Source: Halobacteriales archaeon QS_8_69_26 (lineage in GTDB: Archaea; Halobacteriota; Halobacteria; Halobacteriales; SW-7-71-33). Taken from it: 64,000 nucleotides of DNA. Below, piece after piece: positions 37,710-47,017 of the stretch. The stretch lies in assembly GCA_003023195.1 (NCBI GenBank), contig PXRX01000012.1, positions 62,001-126,000 on the forward strand. The letters run 5' to 3'. Every line of letters starts with the position of its first letter. The stretch's first letter is position 1. The notes below the pieces were generated by a model. That model did not search any database. It was not told the origin of the DNA and saw only the letters and a list, made by a program, of their open reading frames with translations. The translations under genes were made by a program, and so were the position numbers.

Positions 37710-38053
37710 ACCCGCCCTTCCCGACCGTCCCCTAAATCGGTAACGGGACCGTGTCGATCACTCCCGATGCCATCACCTTCTGGGGCTGTCCGACCTCCGG
37801 CCCCAGGGAACGGCCCGCTCCCCGACCGAACGGCGTCGACGTTCCGGGGCCGAACCCGTTCGGCGGTTCCGGCGGCCGGGGGCAAGGCGATCCGTCACCG
37901 CCGGGTTTTAACACTCCCGGCGAGTATCCCGGGATCCACCGACTGATCGTCCACGGGTTGTACGTTGTGACGCACCCGCCGCCCTACCGTAACGAAAATG
38001 TTACGCATCCCACTTTCGATATTCTTATACCCCCGCCCCGCGAAGCGGGAGGC
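37710..38053. other. Divergent argS-rbkR intergenic region
   Basis: The 344 bases contain no gene. The right third holds the rbkR promoter with an inverted repeat (37988-38005). The left two thirds are GC-rich and plain. Confidence 0.5.
37988..38030 (+). promoter_or_regulatory. Probable RbkR operator and promoter
   Basis: CGTAAC-GAAAAT-GTTACG (37988-38005) is a perfect 6-base inverted repeat. It sits just upstream of a TATA-like ATTCTTATAC (38021-38030) that is 24-33 bases before the rbkR ATG. The position directly ahead of the promoter fits autoregulation of the rbkR-ribB operon. That RbkR itself binds here is inferred from the regulon known in other archaea. Confidence 0.5.
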
Positions 38054-38702
38054 ATGCATCGAACGGAGCGAGCCGTCGGACCGGACGGCCTCGAAGTGCT
38101 GAAGCTGTTGGCCCTGGAGGGCGCGGTCGAGGGAGAGGTCAAGACCTCCTGTTCCGCGCTGGCCGAGCGACTGGGGGCGTCCAACCAGACGGCCTCGCGC
38201 CGGCTCCGCCGCCTGGCGGACGCCGACTGCCTGGAACGGGAGACGGTCAGTGACGGCCAGTGGATCCGCCTCACCGAGACCGGTGAGTCCGCGCTCCGGG
38301 GCGAGTACGAGGACTACCGTCGGATCTTCGAGACCGACCGCGGCGTCGACGCCCGGGTACATGGAGCAGTTCCGGGAGAAACTCGGCTACGAGCCGTTCC
38401 CGGGGACGCTGAACGTGGATCTGGTCCCCGAGAGCGTCCGCCGCCGGTCGGCGCTGTCCTCGCTCTCGCCGGTCAGTATCCAGGGGTGGGAGGACGAGGA
38501 CCGGACCTACGGCCCCGCGGTCTGTTACCCCGCGGTCGTCGAGGGCGACGGCGGCCAGTACGAGGGGGCCCACCTCATCCACCCCGAGCGCACCCACCAC
38601 GACGAGGACCAGGTCGAGGTCATCGCACCCGACAAGCTCCGGAACGAACTCGACCTCCACGACGGCGACCGGATCACCGTCCACGTGGGGGAGGGACCAT
38701 GA
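38054..38702 (+). pseudogene. rbkR: Riboflavin kinase/regulator gene disrupted by an internal deletion
   Basis: RbkR joins a DNA-binding domain to a CTP-dependent riboflavin kinase and makes FMN. Here residues 1-100 (winged helix: [31 protein letters not shown]) are read from ATG 38054. The kinase part, [24 protein letters not shown] through the stop at 38702, lies in another frame. Between GVD and PGYMEQF relatives have about 19-20 residues with a G-x-G-x-G-x-x-Y motif that binds nucleotide and flavin. They are missing, and the frame shifts at about 38350. The first frame runs on into ribB without a stop. As written neither half is a complete kinase. ribB overlaps the end (ATGA). Confidence 0.8.
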
Positions 38703-39400
38703 CCCGGGCGGACGCGGAGGCGGCCGCCGGGGAGGGTGCCAACGCCCGTTCGGAGGCCGACGCGGTCGACCGTGCAGTCGAGGCGTTCCGGGCGGGGCGG
38801 CCGGTCCTGGTGCACGACGCCGACGACCGGGAGGGCGAGACGGACCTGCTCTACCCCGCGACGGCGGTCGACCCGGCGGCGGTCGTCAGGATGCGCGCAG
38901 ACGCCGGGGGACTGCTCTTCGTCGCCCTGGGATCCGAGGTGGCCGACGCGTTCGACCTCCCGTTCCTCCACGAGGCCATCGACCACCCGGCCGCCGAGTT
39001 CGACGACCTGGGGTACGACTCCCGGCCTTCCTTCTCGCTGTCGGTCAACCACCGGGACACCTACACCGGGATCACTGACGAGGACCGCGCCCTGACCGTC
39101 CGGTCGCTTGGCGAGGCCGCGGCCGACCCCGAGGGGACCGACTTCGCCGCCGCCTTCCGCTCCCCCGGACACGTCCACGTCCTGCGTGCCGCGGCGGGGT
39201 TGCTGGACGAGCGCCTGGGACACACCGAACTGGGGATCGCCCTGGCCGAGGCCGCGGGACTCCCGGCGGCCGTGGCCGGTGCGGAGATGCTCGACGCCGA
39301 CACCGGCCGGGCGCTGGCGCCGGCCGCCGCGCGGGAGTACGCGGCCGCGAACGACCTCGTCTACGTCGAGGGCGCGGACCTGATCGAACGCCTCGGCTGA
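38699..39400 (+). CDS. ribB: 3,4-Dihydroxy-2-butanone 4-phosphate synthase
   Basis: It cleaves ribulose 5-phosphate to formate and the four-carbon unit of riboflavin. The 233-residue protein has the metal/catalytic motif DDREGETD (42-49), [13 protein letters not shown], and the second signature [23 protein letters not shown]. It is the single-domain form without GTP cyclohydrolase II, as usual in archaea. Its ATG overlaps the rbkR stop (ATGA), so the two form one operon for flavin supply. A dodecin gene for flavin storage lies 21 kb away. Confidence 0.95.
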   Translation: MTRADAEAAAGEGANARSEADAVDRAVEAFRAGRPVLVHDADDREGETDLLYPATAVDPAAVVRMRADAGGLLFVALGSEVADAFDLPFLHEAIDHPAAEFDDLGYDSRPSFSLSVNHRDTYTGITDEDRALTVRSLGEAAADPEGTDFAAAFRSPGHVHVLRAAAGLLDERLGHTELGIALAEAAGLPAAVAGAEMLDADTGRALAPAAAREYAAANDLVYVEGADLIERLG

Positions 39401-39518
39401 TTCCACCGCCCACCGGATCGGTCGCCCGGTCGACCCCTCCGACTGCCGGTCCTTTCGAAGCCGGAAACCTTGCCCTGAGAGCCGTGGATTCTTGTGTCCG
39501 CGGGCGCTTCTGAGGCCC

Positions 39519-41441
39519 ATGTCGTCGGACGAGTTGGGCGGCTTCGAGGACATCCGTCAGGAGGTCGACGGCCACCCCATGCTGGGCCTGCTGTCGTACG
39601 CCCGCCCGTACTGGGCCAGGCTCACGGTCGGGGTCGGTTCCTCGATGGTGACCCGGCTGGCACGGCTGGTGCCCCCCATCGTCGTCGGCGCCGCCATCGA
39701 CCGGGTGATCAGGGACGCCGGGACGCCGGGCCTGCTCGCCGATATCGGCCTGGTGTCGGCCGCGCCGGTCACCACCGAGGCGGCCAAGATGGGTCTGCTC
39801 TACCGGCTCGCACTCATCGCCGCCATCGCCTACGTGGTGCGCTCTATCACCCGCTTCGGCTCCCGGTACCTCCTCCAGTCGACCGCCCAGAAGATACAGC
39901 GGGACCTGCGGAACGAGACCTACGACCACATGCAGCGCCAGTCGATGAGCTTCTTCGCCAACCACCAGACTGGGGCGATGATGTCCATCCTCAACAACGA
40001 CATCAACCGGCTAGAACGCTTTCTCAACGACGAGATCCGTCAGATAATCCGGGTCGTCGCCACCGTGGGCGGGATCGGTATCGTGTTGCTGTGGCTCTCG
40101 CCGCCCCTGGCGCTCATCGCACTGGCGCCGGTGCCGGTCATCGGCCTGGCCAGTGCGCGGTTCCTCACCTGGATCGAACCCAAGTACAAGCGGATCCGCG
40201 AGACGGTCGCGCGGCTGAACGCCCGTCTGGAGAACAACATCGGCGGCGCGAAGGTCATCAAGACCTTCGACCGCTACGACTTCGAACACGACCGGGTCGC
40301 CGACCTCTCCGAGGACTACCACGACGACCAGGTCCAGGCAATCAAGCTCCGCCGGGCGTTCTTCGCGAGCATCCGCGTCCTGACCGGCGTGGCCTTCGTC
40401 GGCATCCTGGTGGTCGGCGGGTCCCTGGTGGTCTCCGGCTCGTTCGTCTTCGGGCCACTCGCCGTCGGGTCGGCCGTCTCGGCGGGGACGTTCACGATGT
40501 TCTTCCTCTACCTCCGGCGGATGTACTCGCCGATGCGCCGGATCGGACTGACCGCCAACCGCTACCAGCGTGCGAAGTCGAGCGCGGAGCGCGTCTTCGG
40601 CGTCCTGGGGCACGAGCCCGAGATAACCACCCCCCAGGGCGGCTTCGACCCCGACGAGGTCGACGGTCGCGTCGAGTTCGACGACGTGACCTTCAGCTAC
40701 GAGTCCTCCGAGGAGGTCCTCCGGGACGTCTCGCTGACCGTCGAGCCCGGCGAGACCGTCGGTCTGGCGGGCGAGACGGGAGCCGGCAAGTCGACGCTCG
40801 TGAAACTCGTCCCCCGGTTCTACGACGTCGACGAGGGGGCGGTGCGGGTCGACGGGACCGACGTCCGTGAGTACGCCCTCCAGGGACTCCGCCGCCACGT
40901 CGGCGTCGTCGAACAGGACCCGTACCTCTTCTCGGGGAGCGTCGAGGAGAACATCGCGTACGGCGACCTCTCGGCGATGTCCGGCGAGAACGAGGACCTC
41001 GACTCGCGGGTGCTGGAGGCCGCCAAGGCCGCCGAGGCACACGAGTTCGTCACGGACCTGCCCGACGGCTACCACACGCAGATCGGAGAGCGGGGCGTCA
41101 AACTGTCGGGCGGCCAGCGCCAGCGCCTGTCCATCGCCCGTGCGCTCCTGAACGACCCCGCGATCATCGTTCTCGACGAGGCCACCTCCGACGTCGACAC
41201 GGAGACGGAGGAACTGATCCAGGAGAGCCTCGCGCGGTTGACCGCCGACCGGACGGCCTTCGTCATCGCCCACCGCCTCTCGACGCTGGCCGACGCCGAC
41301 CGGATCGTCGTCGTCGACGACGGCCAGGTGGCCGAGAGCGGGACGCACGAGGGCCTCGTCGACCAGGACGGCATCTACGCCGACCTCTGGGAGCGCCAGG
41401 CCGAGGCCTCCGGCGAGGGACAGGCCCCCGCCGACGACTGA
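39519..41441 (+). CDS. ABC exporter (membrane and ATPase domains fused)
   Basis: This 640-residue half-transporter has six membrane helices in the first 350 residues, with the coupling region SMSFFANHQTGAMMSILNNDINRLERFL. The ATPase domain has Walker A GETGAGKST, Q-loop VEQDPYLFSGS, signature KLSGGQRQR, Walker B IIVLDEATS and the switch His in VIAHRLS. It probably dimerises and exports a lipid or hydrophobic compound; the substrate cannot be told. ATG at MSSDELGGF was chosen over one nine codons upstream. A run of short tandem repeats begins at its stop codon. Confidence 0.9.
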   Translation: MSSDELGGFEDIRQEVDGHPMLGLLSYARPYWARLTVGVGSSMVTRLARLVPPIVVGAAIDRVIRDAGTPGLLADIGLVSAAPVTTEAAKMGLLYRLALIAAIAYVVRSITRFGSRYLLQSTAQKIQRDLRNETYDHMQRQSMSFFANHQTGAMMSILNNDINRLERFLNDEIRQIIRVVATVGGIGIVLLWLSPPLALIALAPVPVIGLASARFLTWIEPKYKRIRETVARLNARLENNIGGAKVIKTFDRYDFEHDRVADLSEDYHDDQVQAIKLRRAFFASIRVLTGVAFVGILVVGGSLVVSGSFVFGPLAVGSAVSAGTFTMFFLYLRRMYSPMRRIGLTANRYQRAKSSAERVFGVLGHEPEITTPQGGFDPDEVDGRVEFDDVTFSYESSEEVLRDVSLTVEPGETVGLAGETGAGKSTLVKLVPRFYDVDEGAVRVDGTDVREYALQGLRRHVGVVEQDPYLFSGSVEENIAYGDLSAMSGENEDLDSRVLEAAKAAEAHEFVTDLPDGYHTQIGERGVKLSGGQRQRLSIARALLNDPAIIVLDEATSDVDTETEELIQESLARLTADRTAFVIAHRLSTLADADRIVVVDDGQVAESGTHEGLVDQDGIYADLWERQAEASGEGQAPADD

Positions 41442-41574
41442 TCCTCATTCCTCTGCCGCCGCCTGATCCTCATTCCTCCACCGCCGCCTGATCCTCATTC
41501 CTCTGCCGCCGCCGACTGATCCTCACGCCTCCTCCACTGACGGCTGATCCTCAATCCTCCGCCGCCGACCGGCG
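41438..41574. repeat. 25-28-bp tandem repeats, five copies
   Basis: Units begin with CTGATCCTCA at 41438, 41463, 41488, 41516 and 41544. The first overlaps the ABC gene stop codon and the last reaches into the end of the convergent DUF998 gene. The first three copies are 25 bases and the later ones 28, so the array grew or drifted across the junction of two convergent genes. Confidence 0.85.
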
Positions 41575-42201
41575 GACCCGCTGGGTCGCGGGGTAGACCC
41601 ACCCCGCCATCGCCAGTGCGCCGACGAACTCCGGGATGGCGACTCCGGGCGCGTCGCCGGCGGCCGCGACCAGCGCCCAGAGGAGCCAGGCCGTCGCGTT
41701 GGCCATCCCGAGCCACACCACGAGGAGCCCGGTCCTGGGCCGTCCGGCCAGCACCCGGGCCGACCCGTCGGCCACCAGCCCGTAGGTCAGGAACACGAAG
41801 AAGGCCACTGCGGCGGGGCCGTGGCGCGGGTCGCCGACCGGGAACGCGCCGACGGCGGCGAGGCTCCCGGTCGCCGCCAGCAACAGTGCCGAACCGGCCC
41901 AGCCGACGACCGAGTCGGACTCCAGGGCGACCCGGCAGACGAAGACCGACCCGAGGAGACCACCGAGGATCAGTCCCCAGTTGAACAGCCAGGCGTACGG
42001 CTCCCCGGGCGCTCCGAGTTCCGAGAGGGCGTTGCCGGTCCACGAGAACCACGGCGCGAGCAGGGTCGAGGCGACGATGGCGACGAACGAGACGACGACG
42101 GCGGCCGCCCCGGACCACGTGAGCGCCCGGTCGAGCGGGTCCGGGATCCGCCCAGGATCGGGACGGCGAGGGGATTCCGGCCCGTCGGGGGTGGCGGACA
42201 C
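41551..42201 (-). CDS. DUF998 family membrane protein
   Basis: The 216-residue protein has six membrane helices and the DUF998 landmark APWFSWTGNALSELGAPGEPYAWLFNWGLILGG. A later GDPRHGPAAVAFFVFLTYGL follows. The function of the family is unknown. A GTG start (VSATPDGPES) was chosen, since the open frame further upstream consists of repeat-derived Pro/Gly/Arg residues. The C-terminal codons lie in the tandem repeat shared with the ABC gene end. Confidence 0.75.
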   Translation of the reverse strand: MSATPDGPESPRRPDPGRIPDPLDRALTWSGAAAVVVSFVAIVASTLLAPWFSWTGNALSELGAPGEPYAWLFNWGLILGGLLGSVFVCRVALESDSVVGWAGSALLLAATGSLAAVGAFPVGDPRHGPAAVAFFVFLTYGLVADGSARVLAGRPRTGLLVVWLGMANATAWLLWALVAAAGDAPGVAIPEFVGALAMAGWVYPATQRVRRSAAED

Positions 42202-42586
42202 GGTTGTCGGATCCCCACTACGAACGTGCAAAAACTCTCCGCCCGGGATCGGTGGTTCGCCCTCCGGTCCCGTTCTCCGCGGATGGTCGATTCCACCCGG
42301 GGGCGTGCCCGGGTTCGGTGGTCGATTCCCTCCAGGCCGTGCCCGGATTTGGTGGTCGATTCCCTCCGGGTCGTGCCCGGGTTCGGTGGTCCGTCCTCCG
42401 GTCCCGTTTTCGGCGTCGGTCACCGGTCCCCTCGGGGACTGTTTCGGACCGTAGGGAGAGTATGTTACTGGTACCGATCCACAGGGAAGGGATGACAATG
42501 GGTAGGAACCTTGTAACAACGGTTATTCCGTGTGAACGGGTACCTGTGGGTGCTCCGGGAGCGGCCACCGGAGGCCCAACAGAACC
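42202..42586. other. Repeat-bearing intergenic region
   Basis: Three 34-35-base units (42284-42318, 42319-42352, 42353-42386), all beginning TGGTCGATTCC and containing CGTGCCCGG, lie in tandem with partial copies on both sides. To the right an AT-richer stretch (42505-42535, with CTTGTAACAACGGTTATTCC) may be the promoter of the next small gene. No other gene is seen. Confidence 0.6.
42284..42386. repeat. 34-bp tandem repeat, three copies
   Basis: Units of 35, 34 and 34 bases differ at a few positions, with decayed partial units before and after. The array is intergenic, between the divergent DUF998 gene and the small membrane protein gene. Confidence 0.85.
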
Positions 42587-42847
42587 ATGCCCGGAACCGA
42601 ACCATCGGCGAGCTTTTCGGACGTGGTCCTGACCACGATCCGTCGGTTCGCGGTGTTCGTCCGGGGGCTGGCGTTCTGGACGGCCGTCGTCCTCCCGGTG
42701 TTGTACCTCCCGCCCCTCCTCGCCGGTCCCGCATCGACCACGGAACTCACGGTCCTGAGCGCACTGATCGGGGTTCACGTGGCCGCCATCATCGTCGGGC
42801 ACAACTACCGGGAGATCCAGGAGAACGCCGGCTCACGGCCCCGCTAA
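42587..42847 (+). CDS. Small two-helix membrane protein
   Basis: The 86-residue protein has a short acidic lead, then two membrane helices, RGLAFWTAVVLPVLYLPPLLAG and LTVLSALIGVHVAAIIVGHNY. It ends in a charged tail. The compact, strongly hydrophobic pattern and codon use match neighbours, so it is likely real, but I recognise no family. ATG 42587 follows AACAGAACC. It is flanked by repeat-rich intergenic DNA. Confidence 0.55.
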   Translation: MPGTEPSASFSDVVLTTIRRFAVFVRGLAFWTAVVLPVLYLPPLLAGPASTTELTVLSALIGVHVAAIIVGHNYREIQENAGSRPR

Positions 42848-43027
42848 CCGAGCCCCTCCCCGTCTTCCCGTTCCACGCGACCCGGAAGAGGCTTCGATCT
42901 CAATCGCTAACGCGGCGTGGCACCCGAAGGCCGCCTTCCCGGAACCGCGTCGGCCCGGGGCACCCGGCCCGCGACCCCGAGGCCGTTACAGAGAGTTCCC
43001 CGCCCGGATCAGAGTTCCCCGCCCGGA

Positions 43028-44152
43028 TCAGAGCCAGGGGACCCGCTCGCCGTCGGTTACCCTGCTCCGGCCCCCGTCGGGATCGGATCCCCGTCCGTTC
43101 GTCGTGTCGGTGTCCGAGTCCCGTCCGTTCGTCGTGTCGGGATCCGAACCGTCCCGGGCAGAACGACCGGCGTCCGGACCGTGCCCGTCCGCCCGACCTG
43201 GATCCGACCCCCGCTGGTCCGCCTGGCGTGACCCGCCGCCGCCACCGTCGGCGACGGTCGCCGCGGTCGCGGCGTCGGCCAGGCCGCCGGAGGCGACGGT
43301 GTCCGCGCGCGCGGTCTCGGATCCCCCGACGTCGGCGACGGTCCGGTCGGGTCCGCCGGCGTCGGCCGCGGGACGGTCAGGTCCGCCGGCGTCGGCCCGG
43401 TCGTGGGTCCCCGTCACGGCGGCGTCTCCGCCGTCCGGATCGTAGGCCAGCAGCCCGGCGACGGCGACCGCGAGGAGCGGCGCCTGGCCGAGGTTCATCC
43501 CGAGGATCGACAGCGCGAGCAGGCCCAGGGCGACGGCGCTCGCGAAGCGGAACCGGTCGACGTCGACGACCGTCCGCAGGCGCGGTGCCAGCAGTGCGAC
43601 CCCCAGGGCGAAGGCCGTGCCGACGGCGGCGGCCCCGGCGGCCCTGCCGACCAGCACCGGGTCGGGCTCGACCACGACGGTCGCACCCGCGGGATCGACG
43701 CTCGCCAGGAACCCGAGGCCGACGATGACTCCGGGGCTCGGGAGGTACTCGCCGATCCGTGCGCTGGCGGTCGTGGCGGCGATGGCCGCGATGACCAGAG
43801 CCGCGAACCGCTCGAACCTGGGGACGTCGACGAGGCCCTCGATGGTCGGTGCCAGCGCCGCCTCGGCGGCCGCCCCCGCGACGAGAACGACCCCCACCAG
43901 GGCGACGGCGCGGGCGCCACGACGGGGCGGGACCCGCATCTCGGCGAGGACGACCGCCAGGGTTGCCGAGCCCCCGAAGATCAACAGGCCCACTTCGAGG
44001 ACGCCGGCCGGGTCGGACAGCGCACCCCCGAGGACCAGCGCGGCGAAGATGCCGTCGACGAGCGGAAGGGCCATCACGGTCGCCAGTAACTCCACCTCGC
44101 CGCCGACGTACCCCTCCAGGCGGAGGGCGACCGGGTGTCTGGAACTGGACAT
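43028..44152 (-). CDS. Haloarchaeal polytopic membrane protein (DUF5794-like)
   Basis: The 374-residue protein begins SSRHPVALRLEGYVGGEVELLATVMALPLVDGIFAALVLGGAL and has about eight membrane helices in residues 15-245. A low-complexity tail of about 125 Asp/Gly/Ala/Thr residues follows and ends GERVPWL. The core recalls a family restricted to haloarchaea, which I remember as DUF5794; no function is known. The tail contains repeated (D)TTNGR-type and AGGPDR-type units, in keeping with other repeat-grown linkers in this window. It is divergent from ilvE. Confidence 0.6.
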   Translation of the reverse strand: MSSSRHPVALRLEGYVGGEVELLATVMALPLVDGIFAALVLGGALSDPAGVLEVGLLIFGGSATLAVVLAEMRVPPRRGARAVALVGVVLVAGAAAEAALAPTIEGLVDVPRFERFAALVIAAIAATTASARIGEYLPSPGVIVGLGFLASVDPAGATVVVEPDPVLVGRAAGAAAVGTAFALGVALLAPRLRTVVDVDRFRFASAVALGLLALSILGMNLGQAPLLAVAVAGLLAYDPDGGDAAVTGTHDRADAGGPDRPAADAGGPDRTVADVGGSETARADTVASGGLADAATAATVADGGGGGSRQADQRGSDPGRADGHGPDAGRSARDGSDPDTTNGRDSDTDTTNGRGSDPDGGRSRVTDGERVPWL

Positions 44153-44579
44153 CCCTAGGCGGCGTGGCCCTCACCCGTGGCCCGGGGGGAGTCGGAGCGG
44201 CGATACCGGCGGCGGGGCGGCACGGCCGCGACGGAACGCCCGTGGACGCCGGGTTCGAACCCCGTCATTCCGTTTGTGAATCGAAGTCCCATCCAAAAAA
44301 GCGGTGCCCGCGTCTCGTCGGCACTCGACTGCGCGGCGGCGCTCGGCGCGATGGGACTGGCGGAGTCCATGTCGATCGAAGGGGGGATCGCCGGGCAAAA
44401 GAATTGCGTGAGTGTGGTGGACACACGCCACCGACCGGACACTCGCCGGTGCCATCGGCCGGTGGGCCGGGTCCCCGTGCCGGTCGTACTGTAAATTTAC
44501 AGTAAGGCGGCGGGGCGGCTCCGGCCCCCGGCGGGGCGGATCGTCAACACTCTTTAGGGACGGCTTCGTGGGATCGCTC
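44153..44579. other. Intergenic region with a tRNA-like T-arm fragment and palindrome
   Basis: The 427 bases contain no convincing gene. At 44250-44272 CGCCGGGTTCGAACCCCGTC looks like a tRNA T arm followed by CATTCC, but no complete cloverleaf can be built. Further right are a palindrome copy (44486-44505) and, at 44546-44557, an AACACTCTTTAG that is the likely ilvE TATA region. Confidence 0.45.
44486..44505. repeat. Dispersed 20-bp palindrome, copy 5
   Basis: GTACTGTAAATTTACAGTAA has one mismatch at the outermost base. It lies 74 bases before the ilvE ATG, upstream of the presumed TATA box. Confidence 0.75.
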
Positions 44580-45518
44580 ATGGCAGGATTTGCCGAGATG
44601 GACGTCGACACCATCTGGATGGACGGCGAGTTCGTCGACTGGGAGGACGCCCAGGTACACGTCCTGACCCACGCGCTCCACTACGGGACCGGCGTGTTCG
44701 AGGGGGTGCGGTGCTACGACACCGAGCAGGGGCCGGCCATCTTCCGGTGGGAGCCACACCTCGACCGGCTCTACGACTCGGCCAAGCCCTACGAACTCGA
44801 CATCCAGTACTCCCGGGAGGAGCTCACCGAGGCGACCCTGGAACTGATCCGCCGCCAGGACCTGGGCGGCTGTTACATCCGTCCCATCGTCTTCTACGGC
44901 TACCGCCAACTGGGGGTCAGCCCCGAGGGGGTCCCGACCAAGACGGCCATCGCCTGCTGGCCGTGGGGGACGTACCTCGGCGAGGAGGCACTGGAGAGGG
45001 GCGTGAAGGTCAAGGTCTCCTCCTGGCGCAAGCACGCGCCCAGCCAGATACCGACCAACGCGAAGACCACTGGCCCCTACGTCAACTCGATGATCGCCGG
45101 CGAGGAGGCCCGTCGCCACGGGTACACCGAAGCCATCGTCCTCAACAAGGAGGGCTACGTCGCCGAGGGTCCGGGCGAGAACATCTTCATGGTCGAGGAC
45201 GAGACGATATACACGCCCGCGGTCTCCCAGAGCATCCTCGACGGGATCACCCGCGAGACCGTCGTCGAACTCGCCCGCGAACTGGGGTACGAGGTGGACG
45301 ACCAGGCGACCATCGGCCGCGGTGAACTGTACACCGCAGACGAACTGTTCTTCTCCGGGACCGCCGCCGAGGTCACCCCGATCCGCCAGGTCGACAACGT
45401 CGAGATCGGTTCGGGCGAGCGCGGTCCGGTCACCGAGGAGATCCAGTCGCGGTTCTTCGAGGTGGTCGAGCGCCGGACCGACGACCACGACGAGTGGTTC
45501 ACCTACGTCGAGTCGTAA
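44580..45518 (+). CDS. ilvE: Branched-chain amino acid aminotransferase
   Basis: It transfers amino groups between glutamate and the keto acids of leucine, isoleucine and valine. The 312-residue class IV PLP enzyme has HALHYGTGVFEGVRCY near the start, the PLP lysine Lys162 in PTNAKTTGPYVNS, the cofactor-contact EGPGENIF, and VSQSILDGITRETVVELA. The ATG follows an AT-rich promoter segment. The end TAA is followed 76 bases later by the stop of a convergent gene. With ilvA it covers parts of isoleucine synthesis. Confidence 0.93.
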   Translation: MAGFAEMDVDTIWMDGEFVDWEDAQVHVLTHALHYGTGVFEGVRCYDTEQGPAIFRWEPHLDRLYDSAKPYELDIQYSREELTEATLELIRRQDLGGCYIRPIVFYGYRQLGVSPEGVPTKTAIACWPWGTYLGEEALERGVKVKVSSWRKHAPSQIPTNAKTTGPYVNSMIAGEEARRHGYTEAIVLNKEGYVAEGPGENIFMVEDETIYTPAVSQSILDGITRETVVELARELGYEVDDQATIGRGELYTADELFFSGTAAEVTPIRQVDNVEIGSGERGPVTEEIQSRFFEVVERRTDDHDEWFTYVES

Positions 45519-45594
45519 GCGTCGGCACCGCTACTCGAGACGGGGACGTCAGCACCACGCCGTCGAGACGTTCCGCTGCCCTCGGGGACTCGTT

Positions 45595-46293
45595 CTAGTC
45601 GTCCTGTCTGGGCGGCTCTTCCGACCGGGTAGTGTCGGCGTCCGTCCCGTCGTTCAGCGCCGCGCTCCCTTCGTCCAGAATCTCCTCGATGGAGGCCTCC
45701 GATCCCTGGTTGTCCCCGAAGCCGGCCGAGAGGATCCGCGTGAGGGCGTCCTCGACCCGCTCGTCGGTCTCGGTGAGGTCCTCGGGGTCGACCTCGAGGA
45801 CGAACCCGGTGGTGATGTTGGGGGCGGTCGGCAGGAAGACCACCTCCCGACCGTCCTCGGTGCGCTTGCCGGTCTTGAAGGCGGTCATCCGCATCCCCTT
45901 CCAGGGTTCCATCTTGACGGGGGTCTGGAGGGAGTCGGTGCCGCCGAAGGCGGTCTGGGCGGCCATCTTCGAGGCGTTGTACACCACCCGGAGGCCGGGC
46001 ACGCGGTTGGCCACGTCGTCGAGGGCGGACTCGAACAGGGCCCCGACGGTCGTCCGCATGAGGTAGCCGACCGCGAAGACGAGGATGACGAAGACCACCA
46101 GGGCGACGAGCACCCTGACGAACTCGGTGTAGGCCGGGTTGAGGCCGGCCTCCTCCAGGAGAGCGGGACTGACCACCTGCTCGGGCGTGAATCCGGCGAC
46201 GATGCCGTAGATCCAGGCGACGACGTACGCGCTCACCAGGACCGGCCCCAGCACGATGAGCCCACTCGCGAAGTCCCGCTTCCAGGAGCTCAT
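45595..46293 (-). CDS. DUF502 family membrane protein
   Basis: The 232-residue protein starts with SSWKRDFASGLIVLGPVLVSAYVVAWIYGIV, a first helix typical of DUF502. A second helix (VRVLVALVVFVILVFAVGYLM) follows, then the conserved soluble part VPGLRVVYNASKMAAQTAFGG and VVFLPTAPNITTGFVLEV. The function is unknown. The last 40 residues are acidic and disordered. It is convergent with ilvE and divergent from carS. Confidence 0.85.
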   Translation of the reverse strand: MSSWKRDFASGLIVLGPVLVSAYVVAWIYGIVAGFTPEQVVSPALLEEAGLNPAYTEFVRVLVALVVFVILVFAVGYLMRTTVGALFESALDDVANRVPGLRVVYNASKMAAQTAFGGTDSLQTPVKMEPWKGMRMTAFKTGKRTEDGREVVFLPTAPNITTGFVLEVDPEDLTETDERVEDALTRILSAGFGDNQGSEASIEEILDEGSAALNDGTDADTTRSEEPPRQDD

Positions 46294-46465
46294 ACCCCAC
46301 GTTACGTCGGGGGGTTATTGAGACCTTCCTTTGCCGATTCAGGTCACCGGATCAAAACGTGGGGACCGGGTCTCGTCGAGGTGGATCGTTCTCCCGCCTG
46401 CGGCCGTGGATCGGTGTCCGTCGCGGATCACCGGGGATTAAGGGTCGGCCTTCCTGCCCCCGGAC

Positions 46466-47017
46466 ATGGATCCGGTAGCCGTGATCGTCGTCGCGTTCTG
46501 GGCGATGCTCCCGGCGTACGTGCCGAACAACGTCGCGGTCCTGGCCGGTGGCGGGCGGCCGATCGACGGCGGTCGGACCTGGCGGGGAGACCGACTGCTC
46601 GGGGACGGGAAGACCTGGCGCGGGACCGCCACGGGGACGCTCGCGGGGGCCGCGCTGGCGGTCGCGCTGAACGCGGTCCGCCCCTCGCTCTCGCCGCTGT
46701 TCGGGGCGGAACTCGTGGGGTTCTCGGCCCCGGTCGTGCTCGCGATGCCCTTCGGGGCCATGGTCGGGGACACGACGGCCTCGTTCCTGAAGCGGCGGAC
46801 CGGCCGGGAGCGAGGCGCACCGTTCCCGGGCGTCGACCAGCTCGACTTCGTCGTGTTCGCACTCCTGCTGTCGGCCCTGGCGGCCCCGTCGTGGTTCGGG
46901 TCGACCTTCCTCGACCCGGTCTGGGTACTCGTCGCCGTGCTTCTGGTCACCCCGGCACTGCACGTGCTGACCAACGCCATCGCGTACGTCCTGGGCCTGA
47001 AGGACGAACCGTACTGA
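46466..47017 (+). CDS. carS: CDP-archaeol synthase
   Basis: It activates unsaturated archaetidic acid with CTP to CDP-2,3-bis(geranylgeranyl)-glycerol, the donor for polar head groups. The 183-residue membrane enzyme has five helices. Its signature loops are LLGDGKTWRGTATGTLAG and GAMVGDTTASFLKRRTGRERGAPFPGVDQLDFV, the latter holding the conserved acidic and arginine residues. It ends NAIAYVLGLKDEPY. The DNA coding this end is partly repeated just after the stop (14-base GAAGGACGAACCGT). egsA, 30 kb away, feeds the same pathway. Confidence 0.93.
   Translation: MDPVAVIVVAFWAMLPAYVPNNVAVLAGGGRPIDGGRTWRGDRLLGDGKTWRGTATGTLAGAALAVALNAVRPSLSPLFGAELVGFSAPVVLAMPFGAMVGDTTASFLKRRTGRERGAPFPGVDQLDFVVFALLLSALAAPSWFGSTFLDPVWVLVAVLLVTPALHVLTNAIAYVLGLKDEPY

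Noticed and set aside
38054-39400. One long fusion protein from the RbkR DNA-binding domain through to RibB
   Set aside because: The frame between the two parts encodes Arg/Pro/Gly-rich nonsense, while the proper kinase sequence lies in another frame there. The fusion is a by-product of the deletion and of the ATGA overlap.
44226-44274. Possible tRNA gene with T arm GGGTTCGAACCCC
   Set aside because: The T stem has a mismatch, no A-box-like D arm or anticodon arm can be drawn upstream, and the acceptor has no partner. At best it is a fragment of a tRNA.
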